The notes under the pieces: model-generated
What the model saw: only the letters and a program-made list of their open reading frames with translations
What the model was told of the DNA's origin: nothing
Database searches by the model: none
Origin: Desulfosporosinus acididurans
GTDB lineage: Bacteria; Bacillota; Desulfitobacteriia; Desulfitobacteriales; Desulfitobacteriaceae
Assembly: GCF_001029285.1 (NCBI RefSeq)
Contig: NZ_LDZY01000003.1
Span: 124,001 to 188,000 of the forward strand
Reading direction: 5' to 3'
DNA: 64,000 bases
Program-made: the position numbers and the translations under genes
Shown: one piece after another, positions 31,500 to 41,612 of the stretch
Layout of the letters: every line of letters starts with the position of its first letter
Position numbering within the stretch: position 1 is the stretch's first letter

Positions 31500-31772
31500 G
31501 ATATGTTGGCCGTTGTAAACCCATGATTCTCACGGTGGTAAACCTCCCATGTCTAACAGGGTCAAGATTATAAATCTGCCCTAAATTCCTTCGTTCCACC
31601 TATCCATGATTGGGTGTCAGTTATGCTCCTCTACCGAGTCCTTGCTCTAATGGAAAAATATGCGACTGACTACCAGCTCTTTTGTTTTGCTAGGTTACCT
31701 GGATTGCTCGCTTCTGTGGTGACGCTTTAACCCACAGATCGTTTGTTTCTTATGGTTTCGCTGCTATTCTAA
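31500..31772 (-). ncRNA. Candidate bridge RNA region of the IS110-type element
   Basis: IS110/IS1111 elements are known to encode a structured bridge RNA in the non-coding end. This segment follows the transposase stop and shows stems, for example CTGTGG/CCACAG (31714-31736) and AGATT/AATCT inside GGG/CCC (about 31559-31580). No open frame is present. Guide loops cannot be assigned by eye. Confidence 0.4.
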
Positions 31773-33056
31773 TTACGCTGCTAAATGCTCAACTGGACGA
31801 TGAATGTCCTTAATTAGCTTTTCTGGATCGTATTCTGTACCTTTTGTTAATATTGCATAGAACACCCGAATTAGTTTACAGCTTAAGGCAATTAGTGATT
31901 GTTTCTTCTTCAGGGGATTCTTGATCCTTGTTGTGTAGTAGTTGTGTATCTCTGCAAACTCTGCGTTTTTTGCGACTAGCGGCATCACTGCTTGAAATAG
32001 GATTGCCCTCAGTCGTGCGCGGCCGCGCTTACTGATCGTGGTCTGTCCCTTGTGCTTACCTGAGCTGCTTTCTCGTAAGGCTAAGCCCGCAAGCTTTTGG
32101 ATCTGCTTTGGAGAATTAAAGCGTCTAATATCTCCAACTTCGGAGAGAAAGCCTGCCACGGTAACAAGGCCAACACCTTTAATTTCAAGTAACTTCGCTA
32201 CTTCTGGTATCTGACGGCACAACTCATCGATGGTTTCTATGACTGCCTGATATTGTGCTGTTTTAGTGTGATAGTCTTGGAGTAATAGCTGAATTTCCAT
32301 TCGGGAACAAGACTCTCCTTCGGTGCAACCAATGCTCTTCTGAGCAGCTTCATACAGGCTCTTAGCCCTTTTCATTCCGACTGCTCTCAACTTGTTGTCT
32401 CTCCAAATTCGGTTTATTCCTTCTACTCCAAGTCTTTTGATATCCCTAGGTTGCGGGGCAACTTGCAGAACCAGCATGCTACTTGTCGCATCAAACTTTC
32501 CAAACACCGTTTCATGCTCGGGAAAGTAGATTTTCAGCCACCTCTGAATGCGATTTTTTATACTGCTCATTTCCTTTTGGATGCGCATTCTGCAAGCCAT
32601 CGCTATTCGCAGTTCTGCATAGATCCCCTCCGGGATATAGGGCTCATTGTATCTCCCCTCGATGACCAGCTTAGCAATTGTTTTGGGGTCCTTAGCATCC
32701 GTTTTGCTGGGGTGGTTGTCATCAAGCTCCTTACTACGCTTTACATGGAATGGGTTTACGAGGACTAGCTTAATGCTTTGCTCTTTTAGATATGATGCCA
32801 GGCCGAACCAGTAATGGCCGGTTGGCTCTGCGCCTACCACTATGCAGTCCTTTTGTGCTTGACCTTTTAAACGTTCAATCCATGCATAGAAATCCCTGAA
32901 TCCTTCAGCACTGTTTTCAAACTTGAATACTTTGCCCAGCTCTACTCCTCGCCAGTCGAAAGCCCTGGCGTAATGAAGCTCGCTGGCGATGTCCACTCCG
33001 ATAACAATACTTCTTTCAGAAAGTTGCTTTAGTTTCTCGTTTTGTGTAAAATTCAT
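31773..33056 (-). CDS. IS110-family transposase
   Basis: A 427-residue DEDD recombinase. The N-terminal RuvC-like domain has GVDIAS (first Asp), GAEPTGHYW (Glu) and the pair in KTDAKD. The C-terminal Tnp20 domain has LLEIKGVGLVTVAGFLSEVG and GLALRESSSGKHKGQT, whose serine would attack DNA. GGAGGT precedes the ATG. The gene appears intact, so the element may be active. Confidence 0.95.
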   Translation of the reverse strand: MNFTQNEKLKQLSERSIVIGVDIASELHYARAFDWRGVELGKVFKFENSAEGFRDFYAWIERLKGQAQKDCIVVGAEPTGHYWFGLASYLKEQSIKLVLVNPFHVKRSKELDDNHPSKTDAKDPKTIAKLVIEGRYNEPYIPEGIYAELRIAMACRMRIQKEMSSIKNRIQRWLKIYFPEHETVFGKFDATSSMLVLQVAPQPRDIKRLGVEGINRIWRDNKLRAVGMKRAKSLYEAAQKSIGCTEGESCSRMEIQLLLQDYHTKTAQYQAVIETIDELCRQIPEVAKLLEIKGVGLVTVAGFLSEVGDIRRFNSPKQIQKLAGLALRESSSGKHKGQTTISKRGRARLRAILFQAVMPLVAKNAEFAEIHNYYTTRIKNPLKKKQSLIALSCKLIRVFYAILTKGTEYDPEKLIKDIHRPVEHLAA

Positions 33057-33340
33057 TTGGGATGACCTCCGTTATTTTGATTGGATTCTGTTGGCCAACA
33101 GTCCTTTCAAATTGTAACGTGAGGTCTTCTTTTTGACAAAGCTCATTTTTTCCTACTACAGGAATGCTCCTCTTCTAATTATAGTTAAGTTTTTATGAGT
33201 TTCTAGCCAAAGAATACGATTTTCCTTTTCCAAGTATCGGGAATATTATGAAAGCAATTCTAGGCAAGGTACGTATGAACAGAGAATTTGGGCAAAATCC
33301 CTAGTTATTGAAGTATTCTTAACCTATTAGAAAAACAAAA

Positions 33341-33388
33341 AGCCCAATTATACTAGTCATTCATTAAAACAACTAATATAATTCGGCT
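33341..33388 (-). terminator. Hairpin between rpoN and IS110 element
   Basis: Arms AGCCCAATTATACTAGT (33341-33357) and its near complement (33372-33388) with two mismatches, followed by TTTTTG on the minus strand. It could end the rpoN transcript. The rest of the 33131-33540 stretch is AT-rich and shows no gene. Confidence 0.6.
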
Positions 33389-33540
33389 TCTCTGATACTC
33401 TGCCACATATTGGATTATCTAATTAACTTTCAAATTCATGACATTATTCTATCTTTGCTATTAGTCTATTCTTTCTCTTAGCGTTTTTCAATACTAAAAT
33501 GCTAAAATAATAAAATTTCCAATAATTCTTATTCCTTTAT

Positions 33541-33780
33541 CTAGTTTTTATGGCCCCCACTTCTATAAGTGGAGGTGGGTCCTTCGTTAACTTCAGGTGG
33601 GGTAGAGTCCTCCTTCGCCGCTAAGTATTCCTGTTGGGAAAGACGGCTCGGCAATAATGTCCACTGGACATTATTGTATCTGAAGCCCCGATGTTCAGCT
33701 TTAGCGTAAGCGAGTTCACTGTATCGTAAGACTCCCAAATCTACAGGTGAGAGTGATTCCCATACCTTGCTTCACTCTCC
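33541..33780 (-). repeat. Dispersed right-end repeat, copy B (most complete, with part of a second unit)
   Basis: Read on the minus strand: a tail resembling the end of one unit (AGCAAGGTATGG ... GGGAGTCTTACGAT, 33780-33723), then a second unit starting CAGTGAACTCG. The second unit has an 11-bp hairpin CAATAATGTCC/GGACATTATTG (33652-33676), the AGCGGCGAAGGAG block, and a terminal hairpin CCACTT-CTAT-AAGTGG (33557-33572). A 65-codon frame runs through it and shares A-K-x-E-H-R-G-F and V-x-W-T-L with copy C. This may be the C-terminal tail of a lost TnpB-like gene. Confidence 0.6.
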
Positions 33781-33830
33781 TATACTAGAAATATTAACAT
33801 TGTACTTTTGCTCAATTCAGAAAGAATTTA

Positions 33831-35231
33831 TTAATATCGTTTTCTTACCGTAGCCGTAGGTATTCCCAGCTCATCGCGATACTTAGCTACCGTCCGCCTG
33901 GAGATCTCCATATTTTTAGCTTTAAGCAGATCCGCTAATTTCTGGTCAGAGTAAGGACTCTTCGAGTTCTCCAAAGAAATGATCTCTCTCAGGGCAAGCT
34001 TAATCTCCTCTGTTGTGATGTTTGACTCGCTGCTATGCCCACGCCCCATGCCGTTGGCAAAGAAAAATTTAAATTCATAAATTCCTCGCGGCGTCTGAAC
34101 ATATTTATGAGAAGTTGCCCGGCTGACCGTCGACTCGTGGACCCCGATTTCCTCAGCAATATCCCTTAAGGTAAGTGGTTTAAGATGGTGAATACCATAG
34201 CGCAGAAAATCGGTTTGCCATTTCACAATGGCATTAGCAACTTTATAGAGTGTTAAGCGCCGCTGCTCAATGCTGCGAATCAACCAGGCAGCTGCGTTTA
34301 GTTTTTGCTCGACAAACTTGCGGGTATCCGTTTCTTCCTCACGGCTTAGAGCCTCACGGTAGGCTTTATTAATCCCAAGGCGAGGAACAGTAACATCATT
34401 AACCAAAATAATAAACTCTCCGCCAATCTCTTCGATGACAACGTCGGGAACAATATAGCGCACATCTCCAGGACCAGAAAAACGCAGACCAGGCTTAGGG
34501 TCTAATTTTCGAATCATATCTGCAAGTTCTTGAACACGAGTAATCGACAGTTTCAGAGTATGGGCGATCTTTTGCAGACGTCCTGCCGCCAAATCTTCAA
34601 GATACTTTAATAACTCAGACAGTTCATCAGGGCAATCGGGAATGAGCGGGAGCTGGAGTCTCAGACATTCTTCAAGGTTTCGCGCTCCTACGCCTAATGG
34701 GTCCAAAGTTTGCACGTCCGCCAAAGCCTTTTCCGCTGTTTCCAGAGAAACATGAGTCTCCCGAGCTATATCTTCCAAGGTCAAGGTCAAACCGCCATTA
34801 TCATTAAGATTCCCAACAATATACTCAGCAACATTTAAAGGAACCGAGATCTTTTGAACATGAAGTTGTTCCAGCAAATGCTCCTGAAGAGTCGGTGCAG
34901 CAGATATAAAAGGATCAAATCGCTGCTTTTCGTCAGGAGTTACCCGTTCTTGCCGGGGGCGATTTTCATCTTGATCATGGAAATAATCCTGCCAATCAAC
35001 ATCCCATTTATTGTCTAAAGGGCTTTCTTCCGCACTATTATGCTCAGATTCTCCTTTAACCTCCGAATTTTCTTCCTGTGTTTCCAGTAAAGGGTTCTCT
35101 AGCAGCTGTTCCTCAACATATGTGGACAATTCAAGTGCGGACAATTGCAAAATAGTAATCGCCTGTCGCAATTCCGGAGTCATAATTAGTTTTTGAGTCT
35201 GCTCTAAACTTAAGCCATATCCTAACCGCAC
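33831..35231 (-). CDS. rpoN: RNA polymerase sigma-54 factor
   Basis: A 466-residue sigma-54. The glutamine-rich region I (LSLEQTQKLIMTPELRQAI), an acidic linker at about residues 55-110, the core-binding region and the C-terminal RpoN box (SRRTVAKYRDELGI) are all present. It recognises -24/-12 promoters and needs an AAA+ activator. It follows whiA by 50 bases. In relatives this locus often continues into cggR/gapA; here the next things are a repeat remnant and an IS110 element. Confidence 0.96.
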   Translation of the reverse strand: MRLGYGLSLEQTQKLIMTPELRQAITILQLSALELSTYVEEQLLENPLLETQEENSEVKGESEHNSAEESPLDNKWDVDWQDYFHDQDENRPRQERVTPDEKQRFDPFISAAPTLQEHLLEQLHVQKISVPLNVAEYIVGNLNDNGGLTLTLEDIARETHVSLETAEKALADVQTLDPLGVGARNLEECLRLQLPLIPDCPDELSELLKYLEDLAAGRLQKIAHTLKLSITRVQELADMIRKLDPKPGLRFSGPGDVRYIVPDVVIEEIGGEFIILVNDVTVPRLGINKAYREALSREEETDTRKFVEQKLNAAAWLIRSIEQRRLTLYKVANAIVKWQTDFLRYGIHHLKPLTLRDIAEEIGVHESTVSRATSHKYVQTPRGIYEFKFFFANGMGRGHSSESNITTEEIKLALREIISLENSKSPYSDQKLADLLKAKNMEISRRTVAKYRDELGIPTATVRKRY

Positions 35232-35281
35232 CTAATCCCCCCATCTCCTCTAAATGTCGCGGGATCGTTATTCAAAACATT

Positions 35282-36241
35282 TTAAACCATAAGCTTAGAA
35301 TTTCCTGTCTTTTCGTTCCTAATTCGTTCGGCTAATTCTTCGATTTTGCGCATCCGATGATTAACGCCTGATTTGCCGACTTTAGGCTGGAGCATTTCGC
35401 CAAGTTCTTTTAAACTGGCATCCGTATATTCCAGACGCAGCTCAGCCATACCCCTCAGGGTTGGCGGCAAGGCCTGAAGTCCAATTGTATTTTGAATAAG
35501 CTGAATATTTTCCAGCTGTCTTACGGCAGCATCGACAATTTTATCCAGGTTTGCCGTTTCGCAATTGACAAGACGGTTAACTTGATTGCGAACATCTTTA
35601 AGAACCCGGACATTTTCAAATTCTAAGAGGGCGTGATGTGCTCCAATAAAGCCGAGGAACTCCACAATTCGTTCACTTTCTTTAATATAAACAACATACC
35701 AATGCTTCCGCATACTAACTTTAGCCCCTAATTTAAAGCAATTAACCAACTGACATAATGCTTGGGCATGTTCCTCGTCATTGCTGACGATTTCCAGGTG
35801 ATACGTTCCTTCAGGATTATTAATGGAACCTCCGGCCAAAAAAGCCCCCCGCAAATAAGCCCTTTGATCACAGCGTTTTTTGATTAAATCCGGCGAAATA
35901 CCATGGTATATTTGCCCATCTTCATTAAGTAAGCCAAGACTCTGCAAGTCTTCTGTTCCCCGGGGATAAATTCGAACCATATAGGAATTATTCTTACGCA
36001 GCCTTAATTTACGCCGGACGACGATATCTACGGGTCTCCTCAGGACATCTTTCGCTAAGCGATAAATTTTGCGGGCTACAGGCGCACTTTCCGTGATAAC
36101 ATTCAGAGTGTATTGTTGATGAGCACTAATTTGAAGGGTACCATCCATGCGGACTAAAGCAGCTAATTCTGCCAGCTCACAACACGGCTTTTTTTCGGAC
36201 AAACGTGCCAACTCTTCTTTGGTTACAGCACTAAAGGACAA
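35282..36241 (-). CDS. whiA: DNA-binding protein WhiA
   Basis: A 319-residue WhiA with an N-terminal LAGLIDADG-like fold and a C-terminal helix-turn-helix ([18 protein letters not shown]). WhiA affects cell division, chromosome segregation and, in actinobacteria, sporulation. I choose the TTG at 36241, which follows AAAGGAGGG and gives the family start [12 protein letters not shown] longer start at 36349 would overlap yvcK. Confidence 0.95.
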   Translation of the reverse strand: MSFSAVTKEELARLSEKKPCCELAELAALVRMDGTLQISAHQQYTLNVITESAPVARKIYRLAKDVLRRPVDIVVRRKLRLRKNNSYMVRIYPRGTEDLQSLGLLNEDGQIYHGISPDLIKKRCDQRAYLRGAFLAGGSINNPEGTYHLEIVSNDEEHAQALCQLVNCFKLGAKVSMRKHWYVVYIKESERIVEFLGFIGAHHALLEFENVRVLKDVRNQVNRLVNCETANLDKIVDAAVRQLENIQLIQNTIGLQALPPTLRGMAELRLEYTDASLKELGEMLQPKVGKSGVNHRMRKIEELAERIRNEKTGNSKLMV

Positions 36242-36308
36242 TGCTAAGCCCTCCTTTATCGAGGTTTGAACACCAGGATAGAAGCTTGACTCACATAATT
36301 CAAAACCT

Positions 36309-37682
36309 TTATGAATTTTTACGGAGCTTCTGGGACAGTAAATAAGCATCGACTAGAGCAATACGTTCACCCATAGGTTTTAAGCGAAACAGTAAACGGA
36401 TGAGTTCCTTTGCCAGAAGATCGGGATCATGACGGACGACATTTCTCTCCTGAACAAGGTTAGCTTCAAAATACCTTGCACCTAACCGCTCCACTTCTTT
36501 AGGATCCGTGACTACCGGAGCAGCCTCTTCCTCAACGTATCGCTGCAAAATTGAGGCTGTAATTTCTCCTTTGGTTGCCAATACTGCATCCACAAAACCA
36601 GGTCCGCAGTGATCCAAGATTGCTTTTAAATGATCCGACACACTGTAGCCATCAGTTTCCCCTTTTTCGGTCATAACATTGCAGACGTAAACGCAGGGAG
36701 CATTGACCTTACGAATTTTATCGCGAAGACCGTTAACTAAGAGGTTCGGCAAAACGCTGGTATAAAGGCTTCCGGGACCTAAAACGATAAGATCGGCCTC
36801 TTCCAAAGCTTGTAAAGCACCAGGTAAAGGGGTACAGTTACTGGGATCTAAAGAAACTCGGCAGATCTTACCATCAGTTTCCCGCACAGATGTCTCGCCT
36901 CTTATATGTCGCCCGTCTTCAAAATCAGCCATTAACTCAACTTGTTCCAAGGTTGAAGGAAAAACCTTGCCGCGCAGGGCAAAGACTTTACTGACTCGTT
37001 CTATTCCCTTCTGAAAATCGCCAAAGGTATCGGTCAGGCCTGCCAAGAGTAAGTTTCCCAGGCTATGGCCTTTAAGAGTCCCGCTTTCAAAACGGTAAGA
37101 AAACAAGGTATCCATAATTTCCTCGGTGTCGGCGAGGGCCACTAAACAGTTTCGCACATCACCTGGCGGCTGAATACCCATCTCCTCACGTAAACGACCG
37201 GAACTTCCGCCATCGTCTGAAACTGTTACGATGGCTGTAAGATTACGCGTGTAGTGTTTTAAACCGCGCAAAAGCGATGACAGCCCTGTTCCCCCACCTA
37301 CAACGACAATCTTGGGGCCCCTCATTAAATGTTGCCGAGCATAAATAACATCAACAATTTTACCTTCGTTTCCCGGTAAAACACCGGAAATAATCGAATA
37401 CAACATGCGCTTAAAACCGATAGCAATTGCTAAAACTCCAAGGACACTTATAATCAAGCCTGTCGGTATAGCTACGTGTTGAGTGCTTCCTGTAAGATGA
37501 TAAATTATCTCCCGAAATTGCAATTCCGCATATCCCAAGGCCACGCCATCATTCATAACGGCAAAACCTGTAGCAAAAAGGAAAATTCCAAAGACTGCTA
37601 CAAGGAACCATCGTTTTACTTTCAAATTTGGGTAAAGCCATTTCAGATATTGAGCAATCTTATCATGTCTTACACTTCTCAT
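36309..37682 (-). CDS. yvcK: YvcK/CofD-like gluconeogenesis factor with membrane anchor
   Basis: A 457-residue protein. The last ~320 residues are the YvcK (GlmR) domain, with [26 protein letters not shown] and [10 protein letters not shown]. It binds UDP-GlcNAc and links peptidoglycan precursor supply to carbon source. The first ~130 residues add two membrane helices (about 23-43 and 75-92), so this version is anchored to the membrane, unlike the ~317-residue Bacillus protein. Its ATG overlaps the rapZ stop as ATGA. Confidence 0.94.
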   Translation of the reverse strand: MRSVRHDKIAQYLKWLYPNLKVKRWFLVAVFGIFLFATGFAVMNDGVALGYAELQFREIIYHLTGSTQHVAIPTGLIISVLGVLAIAIGFKRMLYSIISGVLPGNEGKIVDVIYARQHLMRGPKIVVVGGGTGLSSLLRGLKHYTRNLTAIVTVSDDGGSSGRLREEMGIQPPGDVRNCLVALADTEEIMDTLFSYRFESGTLKGHSLGNLLLAGLTDTFGDFQKGIERVSKVFALRGKVFPSTLEQVELMADFEDGRHIRGETSVRETDGKICRVSLDPSNCTPLPGALQALEEADLIVLGPGSLYTSVLPNLLVNGLRDKIRKVNAPCVYVCNVMTEKGETDGYSVSDHLKAILDHCGPGFVDAVLATKGEITASILQRYVEEEAAPVVTDPKEVERLGARYFEANLVQERNVVRHDPDLLAKELIRLLFRLKPMGERIALVDAYLLSQKLRKNS

Positions 37683-38569
37683 CGAGGGATTCCGCCCTTC
37701 CGATTTTTTGCGGCATCCCGATGTTTTATACTAATTGCATAATTGCGTTCCCTTAAAAATTGTCCAACCCGTTCAGCGATGGCCACGGAACGGTGCTGCC
37801 CGCCTGTACAGCCGATACCGATGACTAAATGAGTTTTCCCTTCTTTCACATAGTTAGGAAGAATATATTCGAGCAAGGCTAAATATTTTTCCATAAATTC
37901 TTGAGCCATTTGATTGCCGAAAACATAATCCTGCACTAACTTATCTTCGCCAGTCAAAGGACGCAATAATTCCACATAAAACGGGTTAGGCAAAAACCTC
38001 ACATCCATCAGTAAATCAGCATCGAGAGGTATTCCGTATTTAAAGCCAAAGGAAATTACAGATACCGCCATTTGCCTGCCTTGCCCTTTGGCAAAACGTT
38101 CGGCCACCTTTGCACGAAGCTGCGAGGCCGTTAAATCGGAAGTGTCAATAATTTCATCAGCTCGGATCCTTAACTCTTCAAGCTGCTGACGTTCTGCCTG
38201 AATCCCGTCTAAGACTCTTCCTTGAGGTGACAGAGGATGACGACGGCGAGATTCCTTATAGCGCCTGATCAAGGTTTTATCCGCAGCATCCAAAAAGAGG
38301 ACTTGAAGATGAAACCCTTCTTTCTCCAAATTAGTTAATGCTTCACTCAGTGAAGAAAAGAATTCCCCTCCCCGCAAGTCGCAAACAATAGCCGCTTTGG
38401 AAACCTTGCCGCGAGATTGAGCACACAACTCAGCAAATTTGACCAAGAAGGTTGGCGGCAAATTGTCGACACAAAAAAAACCTTGATCTTCAAGACTCTG
38501 CATGGCCTGAGTTCTTCCAGCCCCGGACAAGCCAGTAATTACAATGATTTCCAACCCCTCTTTATCCAT
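37679..38569 (-). CDS. rapZ: RNase adapter RapZ / nucleotide-binding protein
   Basis: A 296-residue P-loop protein of the RapZ/YvcJ family. The Walker A reads GLSGAGRT, with arginine where the usual lysine stands. Family stretches FFCVDNLPP, LDAADKTLIRRYKESRRRHPL and GIGCTGGQHRSV are present. In enterobacteria it guides RNase E to GlmZ; in Bacillus YvcJ binds and hydrolyses nucleotides. I choose the ATG at 38569, 9 bases after GAGGGG. It is the first gene of rapZ-yvcK-whiA-rpoN. Confidence 0.94.
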   Translation of the reverse strand: MDKEGLEIIVITGLSGAGRTQAMQSLEDQGFFCVDNLPPTFLVKFAELCAQSRGKVSKAAIVCDLRGGEFFSSLSEALTNLEKEGFHLQVLFLDAADKTLIRRYKESRRRHPLSPQGRVLDGIQAERQQLEELRIRADEIIDTSDLTASQLRAKVAERFAKGQGRQMAVSVISFGFKYGIPLDADLLMDVRFLPNPFYVELLRPLTGEDKLVQDYVFGNQMAQEFMEKYLALLEYILPNYVKEGKTHLVIGIGCTGGQHRSVAIAERVGQFLRERNYAISIKHRDAAKNRKGGIPR

Positions 38570-38603
38570 TCCTTTCACCCCCTCTGCATAGTTATATCTT
38601 CAT

Positions 38604-39785
38604 TTAAGAACTTTTCGTTAAAGCTTTTAAGGCTTGGGTCTGAGCATTTGTCAAAGCATCCTGCGGACTGAGACTTCCCGCCAAAGCACTGCTCCAGGCT
38701 GTATCCTGAAGAGAAATCAAGTTCCACTCCTGAGCACTGCCCGACAGGACCCAGGCTTTTGCAAAAGCTTGATAAGCTTGGGGATAAACTCCTGTTTGAG
38801 CTTCGGGTAACTTATAATAGGCCATATTCGCCGGCAGAAGGGATCCTGCCTTGACAAGAGCTCCCTCAGCCTCAGGCTGCAGAAGTCCCTTTTCAACGAT
38901 CTGGATCTCCGGGCCTAGATCTTTTGTCATGATCGCAGAATTCGCGATCCCGAAAGTTAAACCTAAAAGGGGCTCTCCCTGCCCCCCCGTTAAATCAGCC
39001 AGAGGAATACATCCCCATGGGACTTTCTGTTGATTTAAAAGTGCTGCCTGGCTCGCCCCGGCAATCACATAGGGAGTTTGACCATTTGCAAAGGCAGACA
39101 TAGCCTGCGGATCAATTCTCAGGGTCTTTGCGCTTTGCCAAGCTATTAGCTTCTGTAAAAACGCAAGATTACTGGGATCATCCAGAGAGGGTTTCCCGGC
39201 ATTCATCAACTTTCCGCCTTGTCCATTCCACCAAGCGGAAAGGGTCCCAGTATCCGCCGCAAGAACAGAAGTGCCTCCTTGGGATGAAAAGAGGCTGTCA
39301 AGAGTACTAGGAGTACTTACCATATCTGTTCTGTAATAAAGCAGAGGAACATCTGTTAACCAAGGTAAGGCATACTGGGTATCCCCAAAGCGAAAACCGG
39401 CCGAAGCAGCTGAAAAACTTCCTTGATCAGAATAGGCCGTCTTGGCTAAAGTTCCCTGACTATAGAGCTGGCGAATAACCTCTCGCCGGGCAATGAAAAT
39501 TTCCGGTCCTTCTCCGCCTGCTTCAGCCTGATAAGAAAAGGATGCAAACTTCTCTTCGGGAATATATTTAAGTTTAACGATCACCTCCGGATGAGCTTTC
39601 ATGATTGCCTCAGTCTGGGCCTGTAAGGCGTCTGCCTGGGCCCCGAGAAGAGAATGCCAAACTTCTATGACGGCGGGAGCCGGACCGCCTGGCTGTCCTG
39701 TCTGAGGTGCCTGAGCGCAGCCAATAACTAAGAAAAAAATGATTAATAAACAGAAAATACTGCGGGGTAGAGTACGGGAAATCAT
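38604..39785 (-). CDS. Extracellular solute-binding lipoprotein (family 1)
   Basis: A 393-residue lipoprotein with signal peptide and lipobox L-V-I-G-C (Cys about residue 23). The mature part starts with a Pro/Gly linker and continues VIEVWHSLLGAQADALQAQ, as in family 1 (maltose/glycerol-3-phosphate type) binding proteins of ABC importers. No permease or ATPase gene is adjacent. Since family 1 includes UgpB, a glycerol-3-phosphate role is possible but unsupported by motifs. Start chosen at 39785 after GGAGTG; it lies 15 bases from the stop of the gene upstream. Confidence 0.82.
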   Translation of the reverse strand: MISRTLPRSIFCLLIIFFLVIGCAQAPQTGQPGGPAPAVIEVWHSLLGAQADALQAQTEAIMKAHPEVIVKLKYIPEEKFASFSYQAEAGGEGPEIFIARREVIRQLYSQGTLAKTAYSDQGSFSAASAGFRFGDTQYALPWLTDVPLLYYRTDMVSTPSTLDSLFSSQGGTSVLAADTGTLSAWWNGQGGKLMNAGKPSLDDPSNLAFLQKLIAWQSAKTLRIDPQAMSAFANGQTPYVIAGASQAALLNQQKVPWGCIPLADLTGGQGEPLLGLTFGIANSAIMTKDLGPEIQIVEKGLLQPEAEGALVKAGSLLPANMAYYKLPEAQTGVYPQAYQAFAKAWVLSGSAQEWNLISLQDTAWSSALAGSLSPQDALTNAQTQALKALTKSS

Positions 39786-39800
39786 GATTCTGCACTCCAT

Positions 39801-41552
39801 TCATACTTGATAGCGATAAATCCTAGCTTGGCCCTGCTGATAAAGGAAGAGGAACCAGCCGGGACCAGATTCACCCACTTTTAACACATCTGTCTCGAAA
39901 TAAGCCACGGCTGTGTTACGATTCCACTGGCGACGATCCATGGCTGCAAACTCAGGAACTACATTGGCCCAGCAGCCATCTCGCTGAATCTCTTCGCCGG
40001 TTCTCTTTGCTTCCCCGCCGTTGGGCCATTCTCCCTGCCCTTCACTTCTGACAAAATAGTCAGGTAGTGTCTTGGGACGTTCCCATAAATAATAGTCGAA
40101 ACGCAAAGCATCCAGAAACCCTTTCCGGCTCACCCTTTGAGGTTGAACCCATTCTATAAACTCCCATAATTTATCAAATAATGCTTTACCCGGCCATAAG
40201 CGCTGAAACCAACCTTTCTTCTCCCAATACTCGGCCAATTCATGATAGAAGTCAAAGGCTGAAGGAAACATGTGAAGGGCTTCACGCAAAGAGTGAATGA
40301 ACTTCCCTGAATTATAATATTTGTCAAGAACCTCTTCCATACGCTGCAATTGAAGCATTTCCTCATGTGATAAGACAGCTGTTTCTAATATAGTATATGG
40401 CGGCTCAGGGGTAAACAGAAGGCCATACTTTTGGCTGTTCAGACGCAGGCCCGATCCTTTGAGGACTTTCAGAAACCCCAATTGGAGCATATCTGGTTTG
40501 ACAGCATAAACTTCATTGAAGGAATTCCGGAAATGCAACCAATTTTCGAGAGGCAGGCCGGCAATCAAATCGAGGTGCAAAGGAATTTGCGATTTCTTCA
40601 TTATAGGTACATACTTTTTCCAAGCATCGAAGTTTTGATGCCGGGCAACTATTTCTAATGTAGGTTGGTAGGTCGACTGAACACCAATTTCCAGTTGAAT
40701 CAAACCTGGAGGATAATTCTTGAAATAATCCATCCATTCGTCATCTAAAAGATCCCCCGCTATTTCACAGTGAACCCGTACCTGACCGGATAATCCCAGA
40801 GAGCAGCACTCGTCGCGAACAATATTTAAAATTTCGAAAGCATGTCGTTTATGGGCATTAAAGGTCCGGTCAACAAACTTAATTGTACGCGCACCTTGGC
40901 CTAAAAGACGGCGAAACATTCGGCGAAATCCTTCGGGCTCCAAATAACGAACACCTTGGAAGGTGGAGGACAGACAATACTGGCAGGAAAAAGGACAACC
41001 TCGAGTCGTTTCAACATATACAATTCGTCCGGAAAAATCCTCTTCATCTGCATAGGGAAAAGGAAGTTCATTCAAATTAAGTGATTTCCGACTAGGAGAA
41101 TTAACAATCACTTTTGCGTTATATTTCCAGGCTAAGCCCTCAACCTTTGAAAGGTCCTCTCCCTTCTGCCAAGCTAAAAGCAGGTCATTAAAAGATTTCT
41201 CGCCTTCACCAAGAATTACGGCATCCACTTCTTGATGAGAGCTTAACAGTTCTTCAACGTCAAAGGATACCTCCGGACCACCAAGTACAAAACGCACATC
41301 AGGGCAAACGGGATGCAGCTGCCTAACGACACTCAGGACTTCCTTGATGTTCCAAATATAACATGAGAAGCCGATGACATCGGCCCTGGTTTCATAGATT
41401 TCCCCGGCAATACGCTCAAGGCGATCATTAATACTATATTCTCGCAAAATTACATCCGAAGTTACGGAACGCAAAAGTCCTTCTTTCAAATAACGAAGGG
41501 CCAAATTGGTGTGGACATATTTTGCATTAAGTGCCACCAAGAGAACACGCAA
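39801..41552 (-). CDS. B12-binding-domain radical SAM protein (DUF4080 type)
   Basis: A 583-residue protein. Residues 1-130 form a cobalamin-binding-like domain without the full DxHxxG motif. A radical SAM domain follows with the cluster motif C-P-F-S-C-Q-Y-C (about residues 185-192). The C-terminal ~200 residues match the DUF4080 extension. Such proteins use S-adenosylmethionine and often cobalamin for methylation or rearrangement; the substrate here is unknown. The gene runs directly into the solute-binding lipoprotein gene. Confidence 0.9.
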   Translation of the reverse strand: MRVLLVALNAKYVHTNLALRYLKEGLLRSVTSDVILREYSINDRLERIAGEIYETRADVIGFSCYIWNIKEVLSVVRQLHPVCPDVRFVLGGPEVSFDVEELLSSHQEVDAVILGEGEKSFNDLLLAWQKGEDLSKVEGLAWKYNAKVIVNSPSRKSLNLNELPFPYADEEDFSGRIVYVETTRGCPFSCQYCLSSTFQGVRYLEPEGFRRMFRRLLGQGARTIKFVDRTFNAHKRHAFEILNIVRDECCSLGLSGQVRVHCEIAGDLLDDEWMDYFKNYPPGLIQLEIGVQSTYQPTLEIVARHQNFDAWKKYVPIMKKSQIPLHLDLIAGLPLENWLHFRNSFNEVYAVKPDMLQLGFLKVLKGSGLRLNSQKYGLLFTPEPPYTILETAVLSHEEMLQLQRMEEVLDKYYNSGKFIHSLREALHMFPSAFDFYHELAEYWEKKGWFQRLWPGKALFDKLWEFIEWVQPQRVSRKGFLDALRFDYYLWERPKTLPDYFVRSEGQGEWPNGGEAKRTGEEIQRDGCWANVVPEFAAMDRRQWNRNTAVAYFETDVLKVGESGPGWFLFLYQQGQARIYRYQV

Positions 41553-41612
41553 ATGAAAATCCCCCTTCGCCCTAAGTATAGCGTTTTAAACCTTTTAATG
41601 CAATTCTTGTGC

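Larger units (their letters stand above)
31440..33130 (-). mobile_element. IS110-family insertion sequence
   Basis: One transposase gene of the IS110 family with about 330 bases of non-coding DNA after it and about 75 before it. The longer non-coding part is on the 3' side of the gene, as in the IS1111 group. A similar 14-base sequence (TGGAT-x-TGTTGGCC) occurs near both ends, at about 31496-31510 and 33082-33096. The right copy is part of the palindrome CTGTTGGCCAACAG (33088-33101). Exact boundaries cannot be fixed without an empty site; the limits given are approximate. Confidence 0.6.
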
